Positions 12,446-22,140 of a DNA stretch of 64,000 nucleotides are shown piece after piece. The DNA is taken from contig CM039505.1 in NCBI GenBank assembly GCA_022432975.1, positions 51,989,249 through 52,053,248 on the forward strand, given 5' to 3'. Made by a program: the position numbers and the translations under genes. Position 1 is the first letter of the stretch. Each line of letters opens with the position of its first letter. Origin of the DNA: Begonia masoniana (Eukaryota; Streptophyta; Magnoliopsida; Cucurbitales; Begoniaceae). The notes under the pieces were generated by a model. That model did no database searches. It worked only from the letters and a program-made list of their open reading frames with translations, and had not been told where the DNA came from.

Positions 12446-13837
12446 TTATCCAGTTATGGAAGATGGGTCGCCCCTTTTGCTGGAAGAATGCTGCTGCTGT
12501 TGTTGTTGTTGATGATGATGATGATGGAGATCGGTTAATTCCATCTCCTTCTTCCTCAGAAGCAACGCCATTTTTTCAGTCAGAAGCTTGCTTCTGTCGT
12601 TCTCCAGCCTCGCTCTCTCCATTTCTCTCTCCTTTTTCATGCTGAATTTAACCCATTTCAGCCTCTGTTTCTCCAGCTCAAAAGCTTGAATTAAGCAGCC
12701 AAGTTTCTGCTCCTCTAATTCCAGCAGTTTGTTTTTTATCCAGAGCAGCTTCTCCCATGGCGTCTTTAAAACGTCCTGGTTCAGACCCATTATTTCGCTG
12801 TTCAATAGCTGTATTTGCACGGAAGACGAAGAAGATGCAGAGAAGCCCTTTCTGCGCCTCTTGTGTGAAGTTCTGTCGTCGTTTTCATCGTCTTCAACTA
12901 CATCCTCGTTTTCTGCTTCGTCTTCGTCTCCTGAGTCTGATTCTTCATCTTCCTCGTCGTATTCGTCTTCCACCATTTTAAGCCGCTCAGCTTCGTCTTT
13001 ACACAGATTAGCCATCGCCGATGCGTTTTCCGACGAGTGAAAGCATCGTTGGTGTGGGAATTGCTGGTGGTGAGCATTTGATGGCTCTGCCGCCATTTCT
13101 GGAGAGTAATGAGCTCCAGAACTTGCGTTTCCATTGCTGTGACTGCAACTATTGTGATAAGCACACATTTCTCTGAAGAAAAGATGCTTAGAATTCAGCA
13201 ATTTCTTCACCTCTTCCTTCCTTTTTGGAGATAAATCCATGGCTTCCAACAATCCCTGATTCTCCACAACTTTACAGGCAGTTCCTTTTCCAAGAATATC
13301 GTTTACCCTTTTGTACCTTTTGTTCAAATCGTTGAATTTATCCTCGCATTGCTGAGGAGAAACGTAAAACCCTTTCTCCAGCATAGCTCGAGAAATCGAT
13401 TTCCATTTCCCCTTCTTCTGAAGACACCCAGACGACTTTTTTTTGGCCGCTGAATCAGTAGTTTCGAACCCACCTTCGTCGCCGATGTAGAAAACCGCCA
13501 TTATTAGAAGCCTCACCATCGTGTCCGTCCACTTCATCCGCTGCCACGGCGAGATTTTCTTCTTTCCATCGCCGGCGCCGTCGTCCGCAGTGAACCCCGG
13601 CTCGTCTTCGTCGCTGGGCGCCACCGCCTGCGCCTGCTGCGCGCCTGTGGGTGCGTATGAAAACTTGATCGATTGGCGGGGCTCCTGATGGGCGTAGGAA
13701 ACGATCTGGGGGGGTTGTAATTGATGTGGTTTTTGAGGTTTTGAAGAGTTTTGCGATTGGTGGAGTGACATTTCCAGTCCTAGAAATTCAGAACCAATGC
13801 CGGTGAAAACTCCATCGCCGACGGCGTTGGTTTCCAT
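12446..13837 (-). CDS. Trihelix transcription factor, GT-gamma type
   Basis: A single-exon, 463-residue nuclear DNA-binding protein. The trihelix (Myb/SANT-like) domain spans about residues 97-185. Visible landmarks are WTDTMVRLL, the GKWKSISRAML helix, and CEDKFNDLNKRYKRVNDIL. An acidic run lies near residues 290-325, followed by a basic HKRRRK segment. The C-terminal part is a charged predicted coiled coil of about 90 residues, ending in a His/Gln tract. This architecture matches Arabidopsis At1g21200/At1g76870 and the hypoxia regulator HRA1 (At3g10040). Which of these is the ortholog cannot be said. The gene converges on pyruvate kinase, with stop codons 338 bp apart. Confidence 0.85.
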   Translation of the reverse strand: METNAVGDGVFTGIGSEFLGLEMSLHQSQNSSKPQKPHQLQPPQIVSYAHQEPRQSIKFSYAPTGAQQAQAVAPSDEDEPGFTADDGAGDGKKKISPWQRMKWTDTMVRLLIMAVFYIGDEGGFETTDSAAKKKSSGCLQKKGKWKSISRAMLEKGFYVSPQQCEDKFNDLNKRYKRVNDILGKGTACKVVENQGLLEAMDLSPKRKEEVKKLLNSKHLFFREMCAYHNSCSHSNGNASSGAHYSPEMAAEPSNAHHQQFPHQRCFHSSENASAMANLCKDEAERLKMVEDEYDEEDEESDSGDEDEAENEDVVEDDENDDRTSHKRRRKGFSASSSSSVQIQLLNSEIMGLNQDVLKTPWEKLLWIKNKLLELEEQKLGCLIQAFELEKQRLKWVKFSMKKEREMERARLENDRSKLLTEKMALLLRKKEMELTDLHHHHHQQQQQQQHSSSKRGDPSSITG

Positions 13838-13894
13838 TAAAAAACATAAACCCAGATAGAATCACTCCAGTTGAAGCTTTATGTCAGAGCATAA

Positions 13895-13980
13895 CAATGG
13901 CAGGAAAGAGGGGAGAGAGGAGAGAGAGCGTATGAGAGAGAGAGATGAATGAGAGAGAAAGAGGAGGAGAGAGTATATAC
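13895..13980 (-). promoter_or_regulatory. CT-rich leader and possible TATA box of the trihelix gene
   Basis: On the minus strand this region is a (CT)n-rich tract, typical of plant 5' leaders. A GTATATAC motif (13973-13980) lies about 140 bp before the ATG and could be the TATA box. Confidence 0.35.
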
Positions 13981-15200
13981 AGCAGGGAGAGGCCGCCGGT
14001 TTTGTTTGGGTTGGACAGAAAAGTGCCCATGGTTTTGGCTGTTCCAAAGTTTGCTTAAAACCAATAGCTTTACTCTTTTCATTTTTATTAATTTTAAATA
14101 TAATAATTTTAATTTCTTCAATTAATAAAATTAATTAATTTGTCCAAAAAAAAAAATTAGTCTCAAATTTCATATTCTAATCATATCTTTCATTTATTAA
14201 TTGACATTGCGATTAACATAAATTATAAATATTTAAAGAATATATTAGTTACATTAATGAACTATTTATCTAAAATAACAACAATATTTTTATTTATTTT
14301 TTAATTTTATACTTTGATCATACATTTGTGGAGACCCAGCTCGCGATTGCACCGTCATCGGCCGTTGAATCTTACTCATGACCTTCTCCATCTCTAGGGT
14401 ATGAGTTTTTGTCTGGCCTCCAGGGTTTATGACTAAGAGTTCTCCTTCACTAGTATCATTTGGGTTAGTGGTGCGTCGCGCAGGAAAAATACCGGTGAAG
14501 GGGTAGGTTGTAACATATCACGTGACAATTATTAATTAGTGTAATTAGTGTCTTTTATTAAGTATTTATCATTTAACTTAATTATTACATCAGTTTATGA
14601 GTAATACGTACGTGTTATGTTAACACGTAAGATTATAACGTAAAATTAAAAATTAAACTTAATATTATGGAAAGAATCCTAGATATTTATTTAAAATTAA
14701 TTCTCAAATAATAATAATAAATTTAAAAATATAAATGTTCTAATGTGTTCTAATGTGATGTACTACGTTCCAAACTTGACCCTAGTAAAAGCAAATTCTT
14801 ATTCCACCAAATTTAAGACGTGTCACGTAGAGGGTCAATGACCAAATTCAAATACATAATTGACCCGTTTCCCCCCATTAAAATATAGAAAAATAATTAG
14901 GTAAAATTTAAATGATTTTATTTATAATAATAATAACATGTTACCTAATATTTACGTGACATTCATTATAATTTATGACATGGTGCTTACGAGTCGTTAT
15001 AAATAATTAAAATAAAAAATTAATTACATCAATTAATAAATATAAAATTGCAGTACAAAATTATATGATAAATCTGACATTACCCAACTTAGATGATGAT
15101 TCAATGAATTGAAAGCACGATTAATTTAATTGGTTTAAGATAATAATGTCAACCGAATAACCTATGCTTAAACCAAACGCTACATAAAAATAATTCAATT

Positions 15201-15280
15201 AGATTTCTCCTTAATAGAGTTTGGCCTTTTAACACTAATTAGATTTCTCCTTAATAGAGTTTGGCCTTTTAACACTAATT
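15201..15280. repeat. Perfect 40-bp tandem duplication
   Basis: 15201-15240 and 15241-15280 are identical. The unit starts AGATTTCTCC and ends AACACTAATT. There are exactly two copies. Confidence 0.9.
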
Positions 15281-15337
15281 AGTTTTTAAAACTTAAAAAT
15301 AATAATTTAATAAACTATTTAAAAATTAAATCGATCG

Positions 15338-15997
15338 GAGGTGACACAGACTCGTATTATTGGCTACTTGTAGGAGCACAACGACATTTGAGGTGACACA
15401 GACTCGTAATATTGGCTACTCGTAGGGGCACAACACTAAATGTCATTTTTATTTAAAGAGTTTATCTCACCATGTAATAAACATGTTAAAAAATACAGAG
15501 TAAATTTTGTTAAAATTTCTATTTGGATTTAAATTGTTAAACTATAAATTATATATTATATTATAATTTAGTTTAAATTTATATTAAAGTGATTTAATAT
15601 GATTTCAACAGACTTTGGAGTATATTGAATATAGTATGGTTATATTATAATGTACAGAGACATTAAGAGTAATTTATCAATTTGTGATGGGTAAAATGAT
15701 AAATTACCCAATTAGGTTAACTAAATGAATATTGTCCCCAATTTACAATTGAATCTTTTGCCTCTTTGGAACCGCCATCACTCTGAGAACGTTTGAGAAG
15801 CTTACCCGATTTTCAGTATATTGCATTCAAACAATGAATCTAGATACGTCTTTCTAGTTTTATTGATTTTATTGTAGAATTTCTAACATATCGATCGTAG
15901 GTGACACAGACTCGTATTATTGGCTACTCGTAGGGGCACAACACTAAATGCCGTTTTTCTTTAAAAACTTTATCTCGTCATGTAATAAACATGTTAA
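15338..15997 (+). repeat. Three direct copies of a GTGACACAGACTCGTA repeat
   Basis: Copies start near 15339, 15391 and 15899. Each contains GGTGACACAGACTCG, then ATTGGCTACT and a GTAGG-GCACAAC block. Copies 2 and 3 share a longer tail that ends TGTAATAAACATGTTAA. Copies 1 and 3 are preceded by TCGATCG. No coding potential. Confidence 0.75.
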
Positions 15998-16024
15998 ACG
16001 AGTCAAACGAGTCAAACGAGTCGA
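15996..16024 (+). repeat. Short tandem repeat, unit AAACGAGTC
   Basis: Three consecutive 9-bp units follow copy 3 of the preceding repeat. Confidence 0.8.
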
Positions 16025-16511
16025 GCAAAAAAAAAACAATCTAACCCGAGACAAGCCTTACTAGTTCAAAAAAACAAACCAACCAATCAACCCAAACAAA
16101 TTTCAAATCAAGCTCGTTCTTGACCTACGAGTGTATACATATACATGTATATATACATATATACACATAACTTGGTACCATTATTTATCAAACACGTGTA
16201 TCGGTGTCATTACTTCTATGTTCTTTTCCACGTGTACAGCCAGAGCGATGATTATAATCTAGCGTTGCATCTTTCCCGCTCGGTTCTTGTTCTTGTCCAT
16301 GTCCATGCCTGCAGAGCCCTCGTCCTCAATTCTTCCGACGTCATTAAAAGTCTGGCCAGCCATTTGATCAGAAGCTTTCAGAGCTGCAGCAATGGCGGCT
16401 GGTCCACTCTCTTCCACTGTTTTCTCTCCTTCCTCCTTTTTCCTTCTTCCTCTGCTATTCGAGAGAGAAGTTCAAAAATCTGAAATTCAACCATAAACTA
16501 ATCATGATTTC

Positions 16512-17599
16512 TTACCCATCATCTCTGGATTCCTTCTCCTGCAGTTTCAGACCTTCAATCTTCCTTGTCGCTTCCTTTTCTCCCTCCCTCAGCTTCTCCT
16601 GCAAAAAAGACCATTTTTTTAGGACAGTTACAGAGAGAAGATACAGATATAGACGAAGATGAATGTATCTGAAAATTCATTCACCTTTGCTGAATCTTTA
16701 GTCTCGTAAGCAGACTCCTTGGCTTCTTCTTTTTTACCTGTTAAAAACTCCATGGCTCTTTCAGCTCTCCGAGTTTAGTCATAGTCGTGTCTTTCCCTTC
16801 CTTCGCCTTCTCCCCTGCGTAATCTTTATACTCTTCTGCCTTTCCAATCGCCGAATCCTTCGTTTCCGTCGCCGTCCGGGCGGCGGAATCCTTCGTCTCC
16901 GTCGCCTTCTCCCCTACGTAATCTTTATACTCTTCTGCCTTTCCAATTGCCGAATCCTTCGTTTCCGTCGCCTTCCGGGCGGCGGAATCCTTCTTCTCCA
17001 CGTATCTTATACTCTTCTGCCTTTCCAATTGCCGAATCCTTCGTTTCCGTCGCCTTCCGGGCGGCGGAATCCTTCTTCTCCGTCGCCTTCTGCCCGGCGA
17101 AGTCCTTGTACTCTTCTGCCTTTCCAATTGCCGAATCCTTCGTTTCTGTCGCCTTCCGGGCGGCGGAATCCTTCGTCTCCGTCGCCTTCTTCCTGGCGAA
17201 GTCCTTGTACTCTCGCGCTTTGTTTTCTGCAGAATCTTTCGTCTCCCTGGCTTTCTCCGCAGCTGCATTCTTATACTCCTCCATCTTCCTCGCCGCCTCT
17301 TCAGTTGTATCTCGTGTTTCCTGAGTCCTATCATAATCTCTGCCGGCCTCCTCCGTCTCTTTGCTTTTTCCGACGACAACCTCTTTCGCATGGCCGACGG
17401 TTTCCTGAACAACCTTCAGCATCGACCCGATTACGCCAGGCCGCCGCTGCTGCTGCTGCTGCTCCGCCTTGTGAACCTCCATTGTTGCATCTCCTCCTCC
17501 ATTCTCCTCCTCTCTGTTAACGTCCTTCAAATCAGAAGCTGCAACTCTTGCCGCTGCCTCCGCCCTCTCCTCCTCGAACTGTTTCGAAGACGCCATCAA
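16512..17599 (-). CDS. LEA group 3 (LEA_4, D-29-like) protein, repeat region frame-broken
   Basis: Late embryogenesis abundant proteins are hydrophilic and protect cells during desiccation. Exon 1 is 16685-17599 and exon 2 is 16512-16598 (GT-AG). The N-terminus has ASDLKDVNREE, as in D-29-type LEAs, followed by Ala/Glu/Lys-rich 11-mer repeats such as KATETKDSA. The start is the MM at 17599; the second Met is the likelier one. In the original frame the protein ends early at 16925, because a repeat unit lost 17 bp (near 16990-17005). The next segment is clean LEA sequence in the shifted frame until near 16755. There a second lesion returns to the first frame, which then runs through MEFLTGKKEEAKES to the splice site. 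The gene is either a recent pseudogene, a truncated allele, or mis-assembled in its repeats. Confidence 0.75.
16822..17130 (-). repeat. Coding tandem repeat, 99-bp (33-codon) units
   Basis: Units begin at the same motif near 16831, 16930, 17012 and 17111. Spacings are 99, 82 and 99 bp. Each unit codes three 11-mers of the LEA motif. The 82-bp unit is the one with the frame-shifting 17-bp loss. Confidence 0.85.
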
Positions 17600-17661
17600 A
17601 ATCTAATCAACTCAAAATCTCCGACTACTTTCTTATGTGAATTCTCAGATTGAGATTCAGC

Positions 17662-17669
17662 TTATATAC
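17662..17669 (-). promoter_or_regulatory. TATA box of the LEA gene
   Basis: TATATAAG on the minus strand, about 65 bp upstream of the start codon. Confidence 0.6.
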
Positions 17670-17717
17670 GAGCTATCATCAGAGTATGCTGGATTTAGCA
17701 TTTGAAATGTGAAGTTC

Positions 17718-17854
17718 TACGTGGTTGTTTTCAGCTGCAACAATGCAACGTGGCTCGTGTTTTGCTATAACAACGTGGATCTTCTAAAAGCTCTCCTATG
17801 TCTTAGAATGTTCGATGCTCAAGGTGGCTGTTCTCCACGTGTCATGCTACGTGG
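17718..17854 (-). promoter_or_regulatory. Cluster of five ACGT-core (ABRE/G-box) motifs
   Basis: Plus-strand TACGTGG at 17718, AACGTGG near 17747 and 17772, CCACGTGTC at 17835 and TACGTGG at 17848, all 119-255 bp upstream of the LEA start. ACGT-core elements bind bZIP factors of the ABI5/AREB class, and multiple copies confer ABA response (established knowledge). The placement fits ABA and drought regulation of a LEA gene. Confidence 0.7.
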
Positions 17855-19402
17855 CAACATGGGTATGCTTCTAATTTACATAGCTAAAAGGGGACTTAAA
17901 ATTTCCAGCTCAATTTATTCCCATGAATTAATTATGATTTTTTAATTAACAAGAATGTTGCACCAATACAGCCATCAAATATATGATATAAAAAATTTGT
18001 AATTTTAGTTTCTATTAAAAATATTAATTGGTATAATTAATGTATATTTTAATTAATTATTTTATTAAATTAAATGAACTGATCAATGTTTACGTAACAT
18101 CCGCAAAGCTTAACATATATTTTAATATATGTGCATAGTATTTTATGTTTTAATAAATTACTAGAAAATGTTATTAGATTATATTAAAGTGTATGCATGT
18201 AATATGCTAAGAGGAAAAGTATATTGGTAGAATTGGACACCTAAACCATTTGCATGAAGAACATCTCATGCTAGCCAATGACTTATTATGATAAATAAAT
18301 GACAAATCAACCCTTTGCATGAAGAACGCCTCATGAGATGACTCATCACTTCCAGCTCTATAAATAGATGGGTTGATCCCTTCATTCAAACCCATAAACA
18401 TTGTAGTTTCTCTCTACTCTCTCTTGAATGGTACTCCAACGATAACTATTGAGTAGCTGATTACTTGTGCTAAGACTTCCAGGTAAGTAATATTGCATGT
18501 GTATGGTTTTCGAGCCTACATTAAGGGATGTTAGGTTGAATGTTTGCATGGATAAATACGTTGAGATTTATATTGGTTTGCTTAATGTTAATTTGTGAAA
18601 AATAGTGTGATATATGCTTAAAATGACAGGATGTGATAGTGGTATTGTGCTTATGAGTTGTTTTATTCTCATTATTGTATTGCTTGTTATATGCAAGTTA
18701 ATTGTAAGCACGAGCATATCATCCTTCATGCATCATGTTTTTTTAAAAGAAAAGAAAGTGTTTTGATGCATAGGTTTTCATTAAGAAAGACTGAAATGGT
18801 AATAAAATACGTAATGGGGCGTTGTGGGCGGAATTGAGTTGAACTGTCCCGAGAGGTGGACCAAATGGTGTTTATACATTCCCCGAATGTTAAATTTAGC
18901 TGTCCTGAGAGGTGGATCAAATGATGCTTATTCCCTTATGATGGTTGCCCCAATGATCAAATGGTCAAGTGGAAATAGAAAATGAAAAATACGAAAAAGA
19001 ATTCTTTTAAAATCATGCATAAGCACGTTGCATCATGTTTATATTCAAGTATCTTACGTTATGTTATATTTTATATTGCTTACTGAACATTAAACTCATA
19101 GATAAATCTTGCGATGTAAGTAAAGAACATGATGATGATGATTTATATCCGAATCAACTTGGTTACCAATGAGGTTGACGAACTGTTTATGTGGATGATT
19201 GATTGGATTGTGGCAGTCTCCTGGACATATGGCATATGGAATATTGAGGAAATTTTCGTCAATGGAAGCAAAATAACTTATGAATGACTAATTAATAACT
19301 TTTTTATGATGATTTGGTAAGAACTATGCAAGTGAACTTTTTGGAATAAAATTGGTATTTTGACAAAAGTCATGTAATAAGACTTTTATAACTAATTTTT
19401 TT

Positions 19403-19489
19403 CATTTTCTAGTATGAATGAATGTTTCTATATAAAATCTTCCGCTGTATTTGACATTTTCAAAGTATAATACAAGTTGTTTCTAAAAT
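19403..19489 (+). repeat. Direct repeat L (in the inverted-repeat spacer)
   Basis: Contains AAAATCTTCCGCTGTATTT and matches 20865-20951 in the same orientation at roughly 90 percent by eye. Confidence 0.8.
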
Positions 19490-20528
19490 GTTTTACCAAA
19501 AAGTTCACTTACATAGTTCTTACCAAAATATCACCAAAAAGTTATTAATTAGTCATCCATAAGTTTATTTTGCTTCCATTGACGAAAGTTTCCTCGATAT
19601 TCCATATGTCATCTATCTAGGAGGCCGCCACAAACCAATCAATCATCCACAGAAATAGCTCGTCGATCTCATCACTAACCAAGTTGATTCGGATATAAAT
19701 CATCATCATGTTCCTTACCTATGTCGCGAGATTTATCTATAAGCCTAATGATCAGTAAGAAATATAAAGCATAACATGATGTAAGATACTTGAACATAAA
19801 CATGATGCAATGTGCTTATGCATGATTTTAAAAGAATTCTTTTTCGTATTTTCCATTTTCTATTTATACTTGACAATTTGATCATTAGGGCAACCATTAG
19901 GAGGGAATAAGCACCATTTGGTCAACTTCTTAGGATATCTTAATTTGACTTTCGGGGAATGTATGAACACCATTTGGTCCACCTCTAGGGATAGTTCAAC
20001 TCAATCCCGACCACAACGACCCATTACGTATTTTATTACCGTTTCAGTCTTTCTTAATGAAAACCTATGCATCAAAACATTTTCCTTTCTTTAAAAAAAA
20101 ACATGATGCGTGAAGGATGATATGCTCGTGCTTACAATTAATTTGCATATAACATGCGATACAATAATGAGAATAAAACAATTCATAAGCACAGTACCAC
20201 TACCATATCCTATCATTTTAAGCATATATCACACTATTTTTCACAAATTAACATTAAGCAAACCAATTTAAATCTCATCGTATTTATCCATGCAAACATT
20301 CAATCTAGCATCTCTTGATGTAGGCTCGAAAGTCATACACATGCAATATTACATACATGGAATTCTTAGCACAAGTAATCAACTACTCAATAGTTATCGT
20401 TGAAGTATCTTTCAAGAGAGAGTAGAGAGAAACTACAATATTTGTGGGTTTGAATGAAGGGATCAACCCATCTATTTATAGAGCTGGAAGTGATGAGTCA
20501 TCTCATGAGGTGTTCTTCATGCAGAAGG

Positions 20529-20690
20529 TTGATGTGTCATTTATTTATCATAATGAGTCATGCAAAAGTTTGATGTGTCATTTATTTATCATAATGAGTC
20601 ATTGGCTAGCACGAGGTGTTCTTCATGAAAGAGGTTGATGTGTCATTTATTTATCATAATGAGTCATTGGCTAGTATGAAGTGTTCTTCA
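20529..20690 (+). repeat. Local triplication in the right arm
   Basis: A unit containing GATGTGTCATTTATTTATCA followed by TAATGAGTCAT occurs three times (about 20530, 20570 and 20637). The left arm has the matching sequence once. This accounts for most of the length difference between the arms. Confidence 0.75.
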
Positions 20691-20864
20691 TGCAAAGGGT
20701 TGAAGTGTCCAATTCTACCAATATACTTCTTATTTTGGCATATTACATGCATACACTTTAATATAATCTAATAACATTTTCTAGTAATCTATTAAAACAT
20801 AAAATACTATGCACATATATTAAAATATATGTTAAGCTTTTCGGGTGTTATATTTCATCTTTTT

Positions 20865-20951
20865 CATTTTATGGTATGAATGAACGATTCTATATAAAAT
20901 CTTCCGCTGTATTTTACATTTTCAAAGTATAATACAAATTGTTTATAAAAT
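20865..20951 (+). repeat. Direct repeat L' (outside the right arm)
   Basis: Same-orientation copy of 19403-19489, although it abuts the inverted arm. The sequence then runs on to an LTR-like end, GGGACGTTACA, at about 21027. Confidence 0.8.
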
Positions 20952-21032
20952 GTTTCAATAAAGAAAAGTACAAATGTAACAATTTTAAGTAAGTAATAAA
21001 TGGTTTTACGCTACGGGACGTTACAGAAGTGG

Positions 21033-21044
21033 TATCAGAGCCTA
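21033..21044 (+). other. TRIM primer binding site
   Basis: TGGTATCAGAGC, complementary to initiator methionine tRNA, follows GTTACAGAAG at the end of the left LTR remnant. Confidence 0.8.
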
Positions 21045-21098
21045 TACTCAATCGAAAATGTGGCCAACGAGGACGTTGGGCTTCTGAGCGGGGGTGAT

Positions 21099-21241
21099 TG
21101 TGATGACCTAAATGTGTACATACGCACAACTGTGAAGCAAATCTCAGGTTGCGGGGCAAACCTCAGGACCTAAGCCGAGTGTAGGTAAATCCCGGACTCG
21201 AGTATAGGAAAATCTCGGGTCGTAAAAAGGGGGTCGTCACA
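21099..21241. mobile_element. 143-bp segment with TGTGAYGACC inverted ends
   Basis: Starts TGTGATGACC and ends GGTCGTCACA, 10-bp inverted termini with one mismatch. In related TRIMs, as I remember them, the LTR start runs straight into TCCCACATCG; here these 143 bp come between. The ends resemble those of the palindromic elements at 21421-22140 (TGTAACGACC). Confidence 0.4.
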
Positions 21242-21334
21242 ATCCCACATCGTTTGGAAATGTATATGGAAACGAAACATATATAAGGAAACCTTCCGAA
21301 TATAGTAAGACGCGTTTTGGGACACAATTAGCAA

Positions 21335-21416
21335 CGGATTTCATGAGAATTCCAAAGTTAAAAGTGCTTCGGTGAGAGCAGTACCATGTTGGGTGACCGA
21401 CTAAGAAGTCTTCGCC
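21335..21416 (+). other. 5S rRNA-like segment in the TRIM LTR
   Basis: Resembles the 3' two-thirds of plant 5S rRNA: CGGATTTCATGAGAATTCC, AGTTAA, GTGCTTCGGTGAGAGCAGTAC, then GGGTGACC and GAAGTCTTCG in the right order and spacing. It is diverged and lacks the 5' end, so it is not a working 5S gene. It is the element's own promoter region. Confidence 0.7.
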
Positions 21417-21420
21417 AAAC

Positions 21421-21773
21421 TGTAACGACCTCCCCCGCCACCGGGACAGGCAAGTCATGCAGTTGACCTCTTTCACCATTGGGCCAAGCAAGTCAACTAC
21501 CACGTGGCAGTCACACAGGCCCACCACGTGTACTCACGATCTTCTCCCCCCCGAAAGGAGTTTTTGCCTTTCCCTCCACTCGAACCCAGGACCTCAGGGA
21601 CTAGTACCTGAGCTACAAGTGAGGAGTACCACTTGAGATAGTAAGGGGAGAAGATCGTGAGTACACGTGGTGGGCCTGTGTGGCTGCCACGTGGTAGTTG
21701 ACTTACTTGGCCCAACGGTGGGGGAGGTCAACTGCACGACTTGCTTGTCCTGGTGGCGGGGGAGGTCGTTACA
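21421..21773. mobile_element. Palindromic element 1, 353 bp
   Basis: Arms of about 130 bp (21421-21552 and 21645-21773) are inverted copies, starting TGTAACGACCTCCCCC and ending GGGGGAGGTCGTTACA. The loop on the minus strand carries TAGCTCAGGT and, about 30 bp on, GGTTCGAGT. These resemble the A and B boxes of a tRNA gene. No protein coding. Confidence 0.85.
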
Positions 21774-21790
21774 AAAAAGACGCCTTTTTT

Positions 21791-22140
21791 TGTAACGACC
21801 TCCCCTGCCACCGAGACAGGCAAGTTGTGCAGTTGACCTCCCCCACCGTTGGGCCAAGCAAGTCAACTACCACGTAGCAGCCACACAGGCCCACCACGTG
21901 TACTCACGATCTTCTCCCCCCCTGAAAGGAGTTTTTGTCTTCTCCCCACTCGAACCCAGTACCTCAGAGACTAGTACCTAGGCTACAAGTGAGGATTACC
22001 ACTTCAGCTACTTGGAGAAGATCGTGAGTACACGTGGTGGGCTTGTGTGGCTGCCACGTGGTAGTTGATTTGCTTGGCCCAACGGTGGGGGAGGTCAACT
22101 GCACGACTTGCCTGTCCCGGTGGTGGGGGAGGTCGTTACA
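21791..22140. mobile_element. Palindromic element 2, 350 bp
   Basis: A second copy in the same orientation (judged by the loop), 17 bp after the first. It has the same termini and arm sequence, including CCACGTG sites. CAAAC precedes element 1 (21416-21420) and follows element 2 (22141-22145), consistent with a 5-bp target duplication around the pair. Confidence 0.85.

Larger units (their letters stand above)
13990..16511. other. AT-rich intergenic region with repeats, no gene
   Basis: No supported coding region. A less AT-rich block at about 14330-14510 looks like old LTR-element debris. Low-complexity AT sequence and the local repeats listed separately fill the rest. The 3' flank of the LEA gene lies at its right end. 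Confidence 0.5.
18095..20850. repeat. Large inverted repeat, LTR-like arms of 1.25 and 1.36 kb
   Basis: 18095-19344 matches the complement of 19496-20850 along its length, with scattered mismatches and indels. The spacer is 151 bp. Both arms contain CTATAAATAGATGGG, a TATA-like box, about 270 bp from the outer end, followed by a CT-rich stretch and a GGTAAGTA donor-like site. That is how an LTR promoter region looks. ORFs inside are short and occur in both arms, so they are not genes. Confidence 0.85.

Noticed and set aside
12463..13040. Plus-strand ORFs opposite the trihelix gene
   Set aside because: Antisense to a strong single-exon gene; Ser-rich or low-complexity translations of its acidic and His/Gln tracts.
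16822..17130. CRISPR-like regular repeats
   Set aside because: This is a coding LEA repeat in a eukaryotic gene; units are contiguous, with no spacers.
16947..17520. Plus-strand ORFs over the LEA repeats
   Set aside because: Mirror frames of the 33-codon repeat on the minus strand; the repeat composition keeps them open.
18207..18401. ORF with GLNEGINPSIYRAGSDESSH, also at 20444-20638
   Set aside because: Seen twice only because it lies in both inverted arms. It covers the LTR TATA region and has no gene structure.
21335..21416. Functional 5S rRNA gene
   Set aside because: Diverged, missing the 5' third, and inside an LTR next to a primer binding site.
21575..21625. tRNA gene in the palindromic element loop
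   Set aside because: A-box-like and B-box-like motifs are present, but there is no acceptor stem or full cloverleaf. It is at best tRNA-derived.
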